This document shows, piece by piece, positions 5,882-6,158 of a stretch of DNA of 6,158 bases. Below the pieces are notes generated by a model. The model had not been told where the DNA came from. It saw only the letters and a list, made by a program, of their open reading frames with translations, and searched no databases. Within the stretch, counting starts at the first letter, position 1. Every line of letters starts with the position of its first letter. The stretch is from Bdellovibrionales bacterium (lineage in GTDB: Bacteria; Bdellovibrionota; Bdellovibrionia; Bdellovibrionales; UBA1609): assembly GCA_026648125.1 (NCBI GenBank), contig JAPKGD010000126.1:1-6158 (forward strand). The letters run 5' to 3'. A program made the translations under genes and the position numbers.

Positions 5882-5887
5882 AGGGGG
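5882..5887 (+). promoter_or_regulatory. Ribosome binding site of the transposase
   Basis: AGGGGG followed by a 7-nt spacer precedes GTG at 5895. This decides the start among several nearby options in the same open frame (GTG 5895, TTG 5901, GTG 5907, ATG 5919). Confidence 0.6.
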
Positions 5888-5894
5888 TGACCTT

Positions 5895-6158
5895 GTGGAC
5901 TTGAGGGTGCGGGCTGAAATGCTGGAGCTGTTTACGGCCCGGTATCGTGAAATCAAATCCAAAAAACTGAAGTCTAAATTTATTGATCAGATTTTACCGG
6001 TTTGGGGTGGGCATAGAAAGAGCCTCATTCGCGCTCTAACGCGCAAGAGGGCATCGCCAGAGCGAAGGCGCACGGGGCGACCAAGACGCTACTGCGACCT
6101 CACTGTACGGCATTTAAGACAAATGTGGATTTATATGGGTTTCCCCTGTGGTAAGCGA
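5895..6158 (+). CDS. Transposase / integrase-core IS protein, N-terminal part (cut by window end)
   Basis: The frame is open from GTG 5895 to the last base, giving 88 residues with no stop. The sequence is very basic and reads as an N-terminal DNA-binding region: RYREIKSKKLKSKFIDQ, then VWGGHRKSLIRALTRKRA, a GRPRRY hinge at 61-66, then a helix ending GFPCGKR. This pattern (three-helix HTH, 'GxHRKxxIRxL', 'RGRPRxY', 'xCGKR') is typical of the N-terminus of rve-type DDE transposases annotated as 'integrase catalytic region'. The catalytic DDE residues would lie downstream, outside the window. It would catalyse cutting and joining of the element ends, presumably by binding the repeats just upstream. 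The start is chosen on the strong Shine-Dalgarno at 5882. IS family not assigned; intactness unknown. Confidence 0.75.
   Translation, partial: MDLRVRAEMLELFTARYREIKSKKLKSKFIDQILPVWGGHRKSLIRALTRKRASPERRRTGRPRRYCDLTVRHLRQMWIYMGFPCGKR

Larger units (their letters stand above)
5517..5894. other. Non-coding divergent intergenic region
   Basis: 378 bp between the STAS gene (leftward) and the transposase (rightward). From left to right it holds the STAS ribosome binding site, the foldable leader, a weak leftward -10, two exact 54-bp repeats, a G-quadruplex motif, the degenerate repeat and the transposase ribosome binding site. No gene is convincing here. Confidence 0.8.
5677..6158 (+). mobile_element. 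One end of an insertion sequence (incomplete, runs off the right edge)
   Basis: The segment combines repeated end-like sequence (5677-5784 and 5825-5854) with a transposase N-terminus reading away from the repeats, as expected for an IS end. The exact outer boundary cannot be fixed without the other end: 5677 is the start of the outermost exact repeat. No target-site duplication can be tested here. Repeated subterminal motifs are known from IS families such as IS21, where they bind transposase; that parallel is inference. Confidence 0.65.

Overview
The window holds a left-edge-truncated RNA methyltransferase gene on the + strand, a compact four-gene signalling operon on the - strand, and, at the right edge, one end of an insertion sequence whose transposase runs off the window. 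The host looks like a Gram-negative predatory or gliding-type bacterium, most plausibly Bdellovibrionota or a related former deltaproteobacterium. This rests on moderate GC and on three protein types: a response regulator joining receiver, PATAN/DUF4388, J-domain and TPR; a PAS kinase with a CheA-type catalytic core; and a STAS protein of the 'NMVxGFL ... YF' type. No 16S or other phylogenetic marker is present, so the taxonomic call is inference.

Region by region: 3-659 (+) is the C-terminal 218 residues of a SpoU/TrmJ-like 2'-O-methyltransferase. It converges on, and overlaps by 39 bp, the last gene of the - strand operon. Read in transcription order on the - strand, the operon is: STAS protein (5516-5043), 16 bp gap, PAS-PAS-Hpt-CheA-type kinase (5026-3068), 21 bp gap, CheY-like single-domain receiver (3046-2633), 92 bp gap, receiver-PATAN-J-domain-TPR protein (2540-621). 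Upstream of the STAS gene, 5517-5894 is non-coding. It contains a G-rich ribosome binding site, a foldable leader (5553-5620), a weak -10 candidate, two exact tandem 54-bp repeats, a four-run G-quadruplex motif and a third, degenerate repeat copy. From 5895 a GTG-started transposase N-terminus reads out of the window.

How the genes may work together (inference): the kinase senses through two PAS domains, autophosphorylates on His345 of its internal Hpt-like domain using a CheA-like ATPase, and passes phosphate to the CheY-like receiver and/or to the receiver of the J-domain protein. It lacks the CheW-binding and dimerisation modules of true CheA, so it is probably not wired to chemoreceptors. 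The output that stands out is a phosphorylation-controlled J-domain, which would put DnaK/Hsp70 recruitment under a phosphorelay. The STAS protein may be a partner or a second regulatory input, but its cysteine pairs, expected from remembered relatives, appear to be lost.
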